The notes beneath the pieces were generated by a model. The model had not been told where the DNA came from, did no database searches, and saw only the letters and a program-made list of their open reading frames with translations. The position numbers and the translations under genes were made by a program. DNA of 12,723 nt. Source: Leptospira adleri (GTDB lineage Bacteria; Spirochaetota; Leptospiria; Leptospirales; Leptospiraceae). The number at the start of each line of letters is the position of its first letter. Within the stretch, counting starts at the first letter, position 1. Below, piece by piece: positions 1 to 6,975 of this stretch. Location of the stretch: NCBI RefSeq assembly GCF_002811985.1, contig NZ_NPDU01000101.1, positions 1-12,723 of the forward strand, written 5' to 3'.

Positions 1-23
1 GATTTCCTCCAATGTCAGGTATA

Positions 24-70
24 TGTCACCTATGTGCCCGGTCTGTTTTGTTACCTATCTGGGCAGTCTG
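24..70. repeat. Probable terminal direct repeats of a transposable element running off the left edge
   Basis: Two 22-bp direct repeats start at 24 and 49, 25 bp apart, and match at 17 of 22 positions; both begin TGT(C/T)ACCTAT and end GTCTG. A weaker related stretch (TGTACCACCTGAG) follows at 69. Multiple short subterminal repeats of this kind are typical of the ends of IS21-type and some IS481-type elements. No transposase is visible because the window begins here, so the family is inferred. Nothing else recognisable lies in 71-170. Confidence 0.4.
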
Positions 71-170
71 TACCACCTGAGAGTATCCATTCATACTTTA
101 CACTTCGTACTCAATACAAGCTTTACAAAAAGAAACTGAAATATGTGAAGCTCAGGTCTGTTTACGTATA

Positions 171-530
171 TCATTTGCTTCCGAAACGTAAGTAAATATA
201 GGAACCGAAAAAAACGAGCGTTGCCATGATGGAGATCAGAATGAAGATGGTGGCAATAATGCGCTGTACACCGTGCGACAGAAATTCTTTGTCCCTTGTG
301 ACCTCAGTTCTGAAATTGTGGGGGTGTATAGTTATTGTGTAAGCTTCCAGAAGAACACCCAAAACAATTCCTAACCAGAATAGCGGCGTTTGTAGCACCG
401 TAACGAACTCACCGCCCTTAAAGAAGGAAAGAAGCACGAACAATACTAGAATCATCTTACCCAGTGAAAATTCTTTGAAATATTTGGCCAGGCCGGACCA
501 AAAGCTTTCGGATTGGTTGTTTTCGGACAT
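171..530 (-). CDS. Small hypothetical membrane protein, cassette-borne
   Basis: This 119-residue protein is not recognised. It has a polar N-terminus (about residues 1-24), then hydrophobic segments at roughly 25-38, 49-64 and 90-113, suggesting three inner-membrane helices. A His/Arg-rich stretch (IHPHNFR, residues 68-74) lies between helices 2 and 3. The ATG at 528-530 is preceded by AGGTGA at good spacing, so the start is well supported. In its direction of reading it follows an attC-like site whose terminal GTTAAAC box (591-597) lies about 60 bp upstream of the start, so it looks like the gene of the next cassette. The IS256 element in that attC reads in the same direction and could affect its transcription. 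No attC-like site was found after its stop; the sequence there instead runs into probable transposon-end repeats, so its own site may have been lost. Confidence 0.7.
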   Translation of the reverse strand: MSENNQSESFWSGLAKYFKEFSLGKMILVLFVLLSFFKGGEFVTVLQTPLFWLGIVLGVLLEAYTITIHPHNFRTEVTRDKEFLSHGVQRIIATIFILISIMATLVFFGSYIYLRFGSK

Positions 531-606
531 TAGATCACCTCAATGAAAAAGAATGCAGAAAAAAAGTAGATTAAGACGGGCCATCATTGCGTTTAACGAA
601 AAGTCT

Positions 607-614
607 CCTAGACG
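607..614. repeat. Target-site duplication of the IS256-family element, left copy
   Basis: CCTAGACG at 607-614 is repeated exactly at 1978-1985 on the other side of the element. Eight bases is the usual duplication length for the IS256 family. Joining the flanks at one copy restores a continuous attC-like site. Confidence 0.85.
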
Positions 615-1977
615 GATAGTGTCCTTAAAGTTTCGCACAAATAGAAATTCGCGAAAAGCTCTCAAGCGGATCAAGCCATGAGCTTTAAAGTTTTTAACTC
701 TTTTAACTTCTCCATGTCAACATACTTTTTAGTTCCCCATTTAGTTGATGCGACGTGCCTGAGACGAGCAGTGGCTAACATGAGAGCGGACTTCCCATCA
801 GGAAAAGCTCCTACGACCTTTGTTCTTCTCTTGATCTCTTTGATGATTCTTTCTAATGGATTGTTGGTTCGAATCTTTCTCCAATGCTCGGAAGGAAAAT
901 CCATATAGGAGAGAGTTTCTTCGATACCATCTGAGATGACTTTAGAAGCCTCTTTCAATTTCATCTCTATCAATTTTTCAATCACTGAGTTTGCTTTCTT
1001 AAGGGCTTCCTCTTTATTCTCTTGAGAATGGATCGCCTTCAACATTTGAGAGATAACCTTGAAAGAACTTCTCGGAGCTTTCCCGAAAACATTCCTGTAA
1101 AAGTGGACAATACATCTCTGCCATTTTGATTCCGGAAAGAAGAATGGAATCGATTCTACTAAGCCTAAACATTTGTCTGAGATGATTAAGTTCACTCCTC
1201 TGAGTCCCCGGTCCTTGAGATGCTTCAGGAAGGCTTGCCAACTCTCTTTGTCTTCTCTGGCTCCTTCCATGGAACCGAGAACTTCTCTGTAACCTTCTGA
1301 ATTGACCCCTATGGCTACGAGAATCGCTACATTACGAACTTCGCCACCCCAAGACTTCTTCAAGTAAAGTCCGTCCAGGTAAACGTAAGGATATTCATCA
1401 GTAAGCGGACGGATTCTCCATTCGTCGATTTGAACAAAAACTTTCTGGTTGAGTTTACTGATCGTTGAAGGTGAGACCTTGGTTCCCCAGAGGCTCTCTG
1501 TAATGTCCTCGACTCTCCGAACGGAAACTCCAGCGAGATACATCTCCATGAGAGCTTCTTCTACCGAACTCTCCCGTCGCTTGTATCGATCGATGATCGC
1601 TGATTCGAACGGAATTGTTCTCAGTTTCGGAACTTTTAACTTTACTTTTCCGGCCTTTGTTTCGAAGTTTCTACTATACGAACCCGCTCTTGTATCCACT
1701 CGATCCGGGTTCCTTTCATACTTTGTTGCATTGCAGAGTTTATCTGCTTCCGCATCTAAGAGAGCGTTCAGTGTTTCTTCTACCGAACCTCTTACGAGTT
1801 CGCTCAAGTCTTTCTTGAGTTGGGTCTCATCCACTTGGATTGCTTTCAGGTGCGCTTTTTCTTCTTCTGCCCTCATTGGGGGGTTCTCCTTTTTTTGAAT
1901 TTGCGTGTTACAAACTCAATCGGCAAGGAGAGCCTTCTCGTTCATTCTTTAATCTGCGAAAGATTTAGGACGTTATC
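615..1977 (-). mobile_element. Complete IS256-family insertion sequence, 1363 bp
   Basis: The element has one transposase gene on the minus strand. Its ends are imperfect inverted repeats: GATAGTGTCCTTAAAGTTTC at 615 and GATAACGTCCTAAATCTTTC read inward from 1977, matching at 18 of 23 positions over 615-637 and 1955-1977. IS256 itself begins with GATA, which fits. The 8-bp duplication CCTAGACG flanks both ends. The intact gene, recognisable ends and exact duplication indicate a fairly recent insertion, possibly still mobile. A second copy starts at 12462 in the opposite orientation; the transposase 5' ends match at 21 of 23 terminal bases. Confidence 0.92.
671..1876 (-). CDS. IS256-family (Mutator-type) DDE transposase
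   Basis: This 401-residue protein is full length for the family. The transposase cuts and joins the element ends as a DDE/RNase H-fold enzyme. Visible catalytic candidates are D168 (VYLDGLYLK), D234 (IISDKCLG) and E342 (NNPLERIIKEIKRRT), with the family's C-x2-H motif at C255-H258 (QRCIVH). The N-terminal ~150 residues, including VSVRRVEDITESLWG and VSPSTISKLN, match the region used for binding the ends. The ATG at 1874-1876 has AAAGGAG upstream at good spacing. No stop or frameshift is seen. The motif around the second Asp is SDKCLG where many relatives have SDGHKGL; the Asp is kept. The second copy at the right edge has at least five substitutions in its first 54 codons. Confidence 0.96.
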   Translation of the reverse strand: MRAEEEKAHLKAIQVDETQLKKDLSELVRGSVEETLNALLDAEADKLCNATKYERNPDRVDTRAGSYSRNFETKAGKVKLKVPKLRTIPFESAIIDRYKRRESSVEEALMEMYLAGVSVRRVEDITESLWGTKVSPSTISKLNQKVFVQIDEWRIRPLTDEYPYVYLDGLYLKKSWGGEVRNVAILVAIGVNSEGYREVLGSMEGAREDKESWQAFLKHLKDRGLRGVNLIISDKCLGLVESIPFFFPESKWQRCIVHFYRNVFGKAPRSSFKVISQMLKAIHSQENKEEALKKANSVIEKLIEMKLKEASKVISDGIEETLSYMDFPSEHWRKIRTNNPLERIIKEIKRRTKVVGAFPDGKSALMLATARLRHVASTKWGTKKYVDMEKLKELKTLKLMA

Positions 1978-1985
1978 CCTAGACG
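1978..1985. repeat. Target-site duplication of the IS256-family element, right copy
   Basis: CCTAGACG, identical to 607-614. Directly beyond it the sequence continues with the conserved attC-like body (TTTCGCGAGTCCGCAAGG). Confidence 0.85.
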
Positions 1986-2208
1986 TTTCGCGAGTCCGCA
2001 AGGACTTGGCGGGAGACTAGCCACTGCAACGCGAGTGACAAAGCGAAATGTGGCGAAGCCCAAGCATGGGTCGCTATCGATCCCGAAGCGCCGCGACAAT
2101 TTTTAGTTATACGCTGTCAGATACTTTTATCGAATTTTTCCAGTTCCTAATGGTCCTACCATTTTATCGTTAACTTTCAAAATTTTTGGACCTGCCTGAC
2201 ATGAATGA

Positions 2209-3540
2209 TCAATGTAATAAAATTCGATTAACTAAAGTATGATATGCACGATTTGCATCTAATATTTTTTGGTAATCTTTTGACCCTTGGTTTCCATGGA
2301 CAATTTGATGGCGAGATCGAAGTGCAAATTGTTCAATCTCATTAAATTCTAAATTCATTTCCTTAAAAAAGGCTACGTCCTTTTCGGATAAGCTCATTTC
2401 ATTTGCTTTCTTTATTCTATTTAAGATTGGTATCGTTGTAGGTTTATCAGCACCCAAATCTTCGGAGATTTTCGGTATATACTTTTCGAGAATGCTTAAA
2501 TATGTATCATCTTGTAAATTCTTTCCTTTAGATTTCGATAATGTACTTTTAAACCATTTTCCTTTCAACAAATCGTATGCCGTTGCAAGTGGTTGAATCT
2601 GAAGTTCTAAAGAGGCTGTTCTAGCGTATGAAATATGAAATATAATTTGACTCAGATCAAAAATTTCCTTAATTTCTCTATATTTCTTAAAACCGGCGGA
2701 AAGAATTTTCTCTATATGGACGTACTCAGAGAATGACAAATCATACGGATATGGAATGTATTCACTTTTTCTGAGATGATGCGAAAGCCCTTCTACAAAA
2801 GTTGTTCGGAAATGTTTTACTGTTTTGGTAAAGTGGGTTGCGACTTTTGCATTACCGACAAATACTAATGTTGCCCCTCCCAAAAAAGAAAGGTAATCTT
2901 GTAAATCTTGAACTTCCTCTTTTGTTAAAGAGTATTGCTTTTCCGTTCTTATGAACGTTCCAAAATACGATTTAGTTATTTTTTCAGATACTGAACCAAT
3001 TACAATTTTTTTACCTTCCACTTCCAATAACAGAATACTTGAGCTATTTTGACTTCCAACTTTAAACTGAAAAACTTCTGAAGAAAAGTTACCAATATCA
3101 AATTGTACTTTTTCCTCGGTGGTGTATACCAAACTTCTTGGGTAAAAGAAATTATTAAGGTTATTCAAAAAATAGGAGTCTGAGTAAACTTCGTTAAAAG
3201 ATTTTTTTGGTCTAATGTAATATGTTGCAGAAATCACTTTTCCAGTTATTTTATAGTTTCCTTCTTTAAAGGAATAAGCTTCAGGTATTATATGGTTTGC
3301 AATTATTTTAATATTCGGTGTTCTGCCCTGGGCTACAATGTAAGCAGGTCTTTGCAAATTCCGAAAATCTAATTGAATCTGTAAATGATCTTCTTGTTTG
3401 CTATTTGATAGTTCAAAATTAATTTGAAAGTCAGAATCTCTTGAAAAGAAAATCTTACAACCTACTAAGGATATATTACTCCTCACTATGTTAAAATTTT
3501 CAGATGGAATTTCATTCCAAATTATTTCTTCAAGTTTCAT
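2209..3540 (-). CDS. HEPN-domain protein, ApeA-like; candidate anti-phage ribonuclease
   Basis: This 443-residue protein has a β-rich N-terminal half and a helical C-terminal half. Near its end is RSRHQIVHGN, which contains R410-x4-H415, the signature of HEPN ribonucleases. The layout, a long N-terminal domain plus a C-terminal HEPN with an (R)xRHxIVHG motif, resembles the ApeA family of abortive-infection proteins; that is a resemblance by eye. If it is active, it would cut RNA on phage infection. It has no signal peptide or membrane segment, so it is probably cytoplasmic. The ATG at 3538-3540 lies about 15 bp after the end of the upstream attC-like site and has no clear ribosome site, as is common for cassette genes. 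The stop is about 95 bp before the next attC-like site. Neighbouring genes show no obvious functional partner, so it may act alone. Confidence 0.75.
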   Translation of the reverse strand: MKLEEIIWNEIPSENFNIVRSNISLVGCKIFFSRDSDFQINFELSNSKQEDHLQIQLDFRNLQRPAYIVAQGRTPNIKIIANHIIPEAYSFKEGNYKITGKVISATYYIRPKKSFNEVYSDSYFLNNLNNFFYPRSLVYTTEEKVQFDIGNFSSEVFQFKVGSQNSSSILLLEVEGKKIVIGSVSEKITKSYFGTFIRTEKQYSLTKEEVQDLQDYLSFLGGATLVFVGNAKVATHFTKTVKHFRTTFVEGLSHHLRKSEYIPYPYDLSFSEYVHIEKILSAGFKKYREIKEIFDLSQIIFHISYARTASLELQIQPLATAYDLLKGKWFKSTLSKSKGKNLQDDTYLSILEKYIPKISEDLGADKPTTIPILNRIKKANEMSLSEKDVAFFKEMNLEFNEIEQFALRSRHQIVHGNQGSKDYQKILDANRAYHTLVNRILLH

Positions 3541-3552
3541 ATTTATCAGCTA

Positions 3553-3710
3553 GCGGATAACGACCAAGGCTTGACGACGTTTCGCGAGTCCGCAAGGACT
3601 TGGCACGAGGCTTGCTCTGCAAGGCGAGTGACAAAGCGAAATGTGCCGGAGGCCAAGCGAGAGTTGCGTAGCAATCTCGAAGCGATGCGTCAGAGCCGAT
3701 AGTTATGCGC
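3553..3710 (-). repeat. Intact attC-like integron recombination site, 158 bp
   Basis: Read on the minus strand, the site opens with GCGCATAACTATCGGC (3695-3710) and closes with AGCCTTGGTCGTTATCCGC (3553-3571). These ends are imperfect inverse complements: GTTATGCGC pairs with GTTATCCGC, and CGTCA plus AGCC recur on both sides. Between them is a mostly palindromic body with the hairpin AGTCC-GCAA-GGACT. Size, palindromic shape and position fit an attC: it begins 7 bp after the stop of one gene (3718) and ends about 15 bp before the start of the next (3540). The outer boxes only partly fit RYYYAAC and GTTRRRY (GCATAAC, GTTATCC). A second site of the same family is at 589-2114. Confidence 0.6.
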
Positions 3711-3717
3711 AGTAAAA

Positions 3718-4404
3718 TTATTCGAACCTGCTAATCTCGTCGGAGATGATTTCGTCATTTTGACTGATGTCAAAAGCAACCTGAACAAAAATTAAATGAT
3801 CTTCTTTAATTTTGCGAAAGTGAAAAATATGTAATCCGATAAACAAGAGAAACAGGAAGAATGGAAGGCAATAACAACCGTTACTGGTCAACTCACCCAT
3901 CTTGTACATGGCCGGCCAAAAAATAAGAAAGCCGATAATGCAACCAACAAGTGAAGTCCCACTACCGTGCAAATTATTTGCCAGCTGTTGCGATCTCTTC
4001 GAGGCGCCAGATAGTGATTTATTAATTTCTATAAATGAATACCAAATTCCCGACATAACTGCAAATGAGTTAGATTTAATTAGTTCATCTGAAATATTGA
4101 ACTTATTTTTATATTTTGTTAACAAATTCTGATAGTTCAATCTTCCGATTCGAAGCGCTTGGTAAACGAACGAAATAAAAGTCCCAGAAATGACAGTTAA
4201 AATACTTGGAATCCAAATATTATCAGATATTCCTAGTTCCCATCTTTGACTAAATGAAAAACGATAAATAAATAATTCAATTATCATTATCAAAATAGGT
4301 GCAATATATCTTACAAACTTACCTAGTTCAGAAAATATTCCATTGTTATTCAGCATAGAATTTTCTTTTAGCTCTCTTAATATTTCGTTTAACGTATTAT
4401 TCAA
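3718..4404 (-). CDS. Hypothetical four-helix membrane protein, cassette-borne
   Basis: This 228-residue protein is not recognised. Hydrophobic segments lie at about 32-48, 63-83, 150-167 and 180-196, with a polar loop of about 65 residues between helices 2 and 3 that contains KNKFNISDELIKSNSF. The tail (from about 198) is polar and acidic, ending DEISRFE. The proposed start is a TTG at 4402-4404 without a Shine-Dalgarno site, only 9 bp after a GTTATGC box (4414-4420) that looks like the end of an attC; a start this close to the box is usual for cassette genes. ATG at codon 17 is an alternative start. The stop is 7 bp from the attC-like site at 3553-3710. Small membrane proteins with a long cytoplasmic loop occur in defence and stress cassettes, but nothing here shows a function. 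Confidence 0.65.
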   Translation of the reverse strand: MNNTLNEILRELKENSMLNNNGIFSELGKFVRYIAPILIMIIELFIYRFSFSQRWELGISDNIWIPSILTVISGTFISFVYQALRIGRLNYQNLLTKYKNKFNISDELIKSNSFAVMSGIWYSFIEINKSLSGASKRSQQLANNLHGSGTSLVGCIIGFLIFWPAMYKMGELTSNGCYCLPFFLFLLFIGLHIFHFRKIKEDHLIFVQVAFDISQNDEIISDEISRFE

Positions 4405-4411
4405 TTTTATT

Positions 4412-4420
4412 GCGCATAAC
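4412..4420 (-). repeat. attC end-like box (GTTATGCGC) upstream of the 3718-4404 gene
   Basis: Minus-strand GTTATGCGC here matches the terminal sequences of the attC-like sites at 3553-3710 (GTTATGCGC and GTTATCCGC). It lies where the closing R' box of the preceding cassette should be. No matching opposite arm was found in 4421-4671, so this is either a strongly degenerate site, one that has lost its other half, or a chance match. Confidence 0.35.
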
Positions 4421-4551
4421 TCAATTTTACCGAATTTCGCCTAAACAATAAACTTGGAGGAATATACGAATATCATTAAGTTCTAACTAACATAAGACAA
4501 GGCGCCTATTGATTTCAAGAAAAAAGACCCCACCCTACCCTTTTTTTCTTT

Positions 4552-4598
4552 AATTTACACGGAGTTTGCCCCGCGCCCGCTTCCGATAACGTGTAATT
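4552..4598. repeat. Inverted repeat in a gene-free stretch
   Basis: AATTTACACG (4552-4561) is mirrored by CGTGTAATT (4590-4598) with one unpaired base and a GC-rich loop (GCCCCGCGCCCGC). It lies in the 267-bp gap between the genes ending at 4672 and starting at 4404, which also holds a C-rich tract (about 4527-4540) followed by seven T residues. It could be a transcript-end hairpin or the relic of a mobile unit. Confidence 0.3.
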
Positions 4599-4671
4599 CT
4601 GTCACGAATCCGCAGCTACTCTTTTTGTATGTTCTGGCACATCGGTAACACTCAATACATCTATCAATTGA

Positions 4672-5589
4672 CTAAATTTTAAAACTCATCTGGATGAAGG
4701 CATTATAAATATAATCCGTATATAGAATTCCGCCAAAGACTCGGAGACCTAAATTTCTTGATAAATCATATGAAGGATCAAATGAATGAAGATCCTTAGT
4801 TTTAGGTTTTGCCACTGCGCCTAAAATCCCCGCGCCCCAAGAAATTACGATTTGATCTGAAATGGAGTAATTTAAAACTACTTCTAATTCTTTTCCGATA
4901 TAAGTCGATTTTGATTCATTATCTAATTCATTGTACCCTAAAAATGTACGTGGATCACCATACCCGTTTCGAATTACTAAGTCGCCAAACAAGTAAAAGT
5001 AGTTAAATTTACCTGAAATATAAAAATTATAAAACGCAGGCGTCCTAAATCGCAAAGATAGCTGAGGTCCAAAAGAATGTGATCCTAAATACAAGTAAAA
5101 AGAATCCCCTTGATTCAAACTTAAATTTGAATTTATATACCTTAAGCCGCCCCCAATACCAACTTTATCGCTATATACATTCCAAATCAAGTTAAGCTCT
5201 GTATCGAATCGATAATAACTACCAATACTAAAATCTTTTATGTAACAGTCATTCTTCGAACAATATAACGTGCTTTTGCTTAAGTCGGATTTCTTTAATT
5301 CGTAGAAATTTGTTTCTATGTAAGAGTTAATTTTGGGTAAGAAGAACTTAAGTCCAAAATAAATATTTGTAGTTCTCTTATTCCGATTATCTATGAAGAG
5401 AGCATACTTTTCTTCAAACCATTTTGATTCGAGCGGTTCGATTACAGATGATTGTCTTCGAATAATTAATTCATATTTAGGTTCGAATTTTGATTTTTGA
5501 ATTTCAGGCTTTATTTGTTCTTCTTCGGCATATAAAATTCCGCTAAAGATACAGCATACGGTGATAATACAATTGATTAATCTTTTCAT
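4672..5589 (-). CDS. Exported protein, probable outer-membrane β-barrel
   Basis: This 305-residue protein starts with a classic signal peptide: a basic MKR, a hydrophobic core (residues 4-18) and a likely cleavage after A21 (GILYA|EEE). There is no lipobox cysteine at the cleavage point, so it is not an obvious lipoprotein. The mature part has many alternating hydrophobic/polar stretches rich in Tyr, Phe, Gly, Asn and Ser (for example GIGGGLRYINSNLSL and RVFGGILYT), and the protein ends FIQMSFKI. This pattern fits an outer-membrane β-barrel. Residues 22-50 form a charged linker. Two cysteines (C109 and C114 in YCSKNDCY) could form a disulphide. The ATG at 5587-5589 has AAGGA at good spacing. 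It lies about 110 bp downstream of the AlbA_2 gene on the same strand, so the two may be co-transcribed. The specific family is unknown. Confidence 0.72.
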   Translation of the reverse strand: MKRLINCIITVCCIFSGILYAEEEQIKPEIQKSKFEPKYELIIRRQSSVIEPLESKWFEEKYALFIDNRNKRTTNIYFGLKFFLPKINSYIETNFYELKKSDLSKSTLYCSKNDCYIKDFSIGSYYRFDTELNLIWNVYSDKVGIGGGLRYINSNLSLNQGDSFYLYLGSHSFGPQLSLRFRTPAFYNFYISGKFNYFYLFGDLVIRNGYGDPRTFLGYNELDNESKSTYIGKELEVVLNYSISDQIVISWGAGILGAVAKPKTKDLHSFDPSYDLSRNLGLRVFGGILYTDYIYNAFIQMSFKI

Positions 5590-5702
5590 TAATTCCTTTG
5601 ATTTTGAAATATTGTCGGCAGAGGATCAATTATCATGAGAAGCCGTTGTTCTTCATTTTAGCGATCGAATATAGTTCAGTGGATTTCTAAAATTTTTATT
5701 CA

Positions 5703-6746
5703 TTATTCCTCCCGTAGTGAAATATCTAACGCGTAAATTTTAAAATCAAGGTCCAGACTTTTTAAATAATCGATTATTATGTCATCATCTTTTTTTGAGC
5801 TACTATCCTCATTGGCGTAAAGGCTTTCTGAATTTGTTATTATAGCGCATATATAAATGTCTAATGAATCTTTGATTATAAAAGCCTCATGCTTCCTATT
5901 ATTTCTCGAATATTTAGGAACCGGGAAAAATGCTCTGAAGTCAAGATTGATTGCTTCAAATTTTCTAAGCATTGTGTTTTGATAAAATAATTTGATTTCC
6001 ATCACGGCAAGATCGCATGGATTATTTTTATCTACCCATTTTTCCCGAAATCTCTCACTTGGATCCCTCGACTCCCAAATAAGCCTAAACTCTGGAAACG
6101 GCTTAAAATAAAATTCATCCTCGCTGGACCCTTTCCACCCCGAAGGATTCTTTAAATATTTTAATGCTCTATTCAATGGATCCTTAAGGATACCAAATCT
6201 TTGCATCCATAACTGGCTCATTTCCAATTCGGTTATCGTTCCGTTTTTTGGAGTATTTGAATCGTTGAATCTCGAATACAAAACACCGGCACGAATAATT
6301 TCAGATCCCTTAGATTTGTCTTTTAATAAGAAATATGGTTTTTCTGAACTGTTCTCTATATGCAATATATCTAATTCAACTCCCTTATATTTAAATGCGT
6401 AAAGCAGAAAATCCGGTATTCTATTTAAGTTTGATGATCGTAAAATATCTGCAATATCCGATTGCTTTCTTCTAAACTCAGAATTTACTCCGATTATTTC
6501 TTTATTGTCAGCAATCCCATAAATGATAAACCTATCTCTCTCTGAAGGCGAATTTGCTAAACAAAGAATATCGTGCACCAAGGCGACAGCATTTTCATGG
6601 TGTTTTTCTTTAAAATCAAGGCAGGAAGACTCACCTTCCTGAAGTAGCTGATTTAATTCATCTTCCGATATTATTTTCATATCCTTAAATGATATTTGAT
6701 TCAAAAAAAGGCTTATTATCGCTTTTCCAAGACTTCGTTTTTTCAA
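5703..6746 (-). CDS. AlbA_2 (Schlafen-type) putative DNA/RNA-binding protein
   Basis: Residues about 28-165 of this 347-residue protein match the AlbA_2/Schlafen domain. Visible motifs are E39-x4-DFKEKH, LCLANSPSERDRFIIYGIAD with IIGV following, and RAGVLYSRFNDSNTPKNG near the domain end. AlbA_2 domains bind nucleic acid; in bacteria they occur in predicted regulators and in some defence proteins. The rest (about 185-347) is not recognised and shows no helicase motifs or HTH. The first possible start is TTG at 6744-6746 with no good ribosome site; ATG at 6678-6680 (codon 23) removes an N-terminal stretch outside the domain and is preceded by AAGG, though very close. Either could be right. The gene is divergent from the SRAP gene across a 229-bp gap containing palindromes. 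Confidence 0.75.
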   Translation of the reverse strand: MKKRSLGKAIISLFLNQISFKDMKIISEDELNQLLQEGESSCLDFKEKHHENAVALVHDILCLANSPSERDRFIIYGIADNKEIIGVNSEFRRKQSDIADILRSSNLNRIPDFLLYAFKYKGVELDILHIENSSEKPYFLLKDKSKGSEIIRAGVLYSRFNDSNTPKNGTITELEMSQLWMQRFGILKDPLNRALKYLKNPSGWKGSSEDEFYFKPFPEFRLIWESRDPSERFREKWVDKNNPCDLAVMEIKLFYQNTMLRKFEAINLDFRAFFPVPKYSRNNRKHEAFIIKDSLDIYICAIITNSESLYANEDSSSKKDDDIIIDYLKSLDLDFKIYALDISLREE

Positions 6747-6769
6747 TTCTTATTTATAAGAATTTCTTA
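6745..6769. promoter_or_regulatory. Overlapping palindromes at the 5' end of the AlbA_2 gene
   Basis: AATTCTTA-TTTA-TAAGAATT (6745-6764) is a perfect 8-bp inverted repeat with a 4-base loop. TAAGAA-T-TTCTTA (6757-6769) is a second perfect palindrome sharing its right arm. They overlap the TTG candidate start of the AlbA_2 gene and lie in the divergent gap before the SRAP gene, which fits an operator. No regulator is identified. If translation starts at the TTG, the binding site would overlap the ribosome site. Nothing else clear is visible in 6770-6975. Confidence 0.4.
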
Positions 6770-6975
6770 TTTTACTTAAATCGAATTAGAATCAGCGATC
6801 ATTTTCTTGCAAATCTAAGTCGAAATTCAATCTCCTCGCCATTCAAACTTAGGAAATGACACTCCGTTTTCAAGGAATATTTATCGACAACTCATATGTG
6901 TTTCATAGAAAAATTTAATATAGGTATTTATTTTACAGTTTTATTAAAGGATTCTGATATTCTTTTTTATCCGTT

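Larger units (their letters stand above)
589..2114 (-). repeat. attC-like recombination site, interrupted by an IS256-family element
   Basis: Removing the IS and one copy of its target duplication gives a ~155-bp site: 589-614 joined to 1986-2114. On the minus strand it ends in GTTAAAC (591-597), which fits the integron R' consensus GTTRRRY, and starts with GTATAAC (2106-2112), a partial fit to RYYYAAC. It aligns with the intact site at 3553-3710: 29 bp are identical at 1982-2010 and 3576-3604, and 22 bp at 2031-2052 and 3624-3645. It contains the hairpin AGTCC-GCAA-GGACT. It lies between the HEPN gene (2209-3540) and the small membrane protein gene (171-530), where an attC belongs if these are cassettes. 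The attC assignment rests on ends, size and position. Confidence 0.6.

Noticed and set aside
24..70. CRISPR repeats
   Set aside because: There are only two imperfect units with almost no spacer, and no cas genes are nearby.
678..2020. Plus-strand open frames across the transposase
   Set aside because: They lie opposite the intact transposase or run into the attC-like body, have no family resemblance and are explained as shadows.
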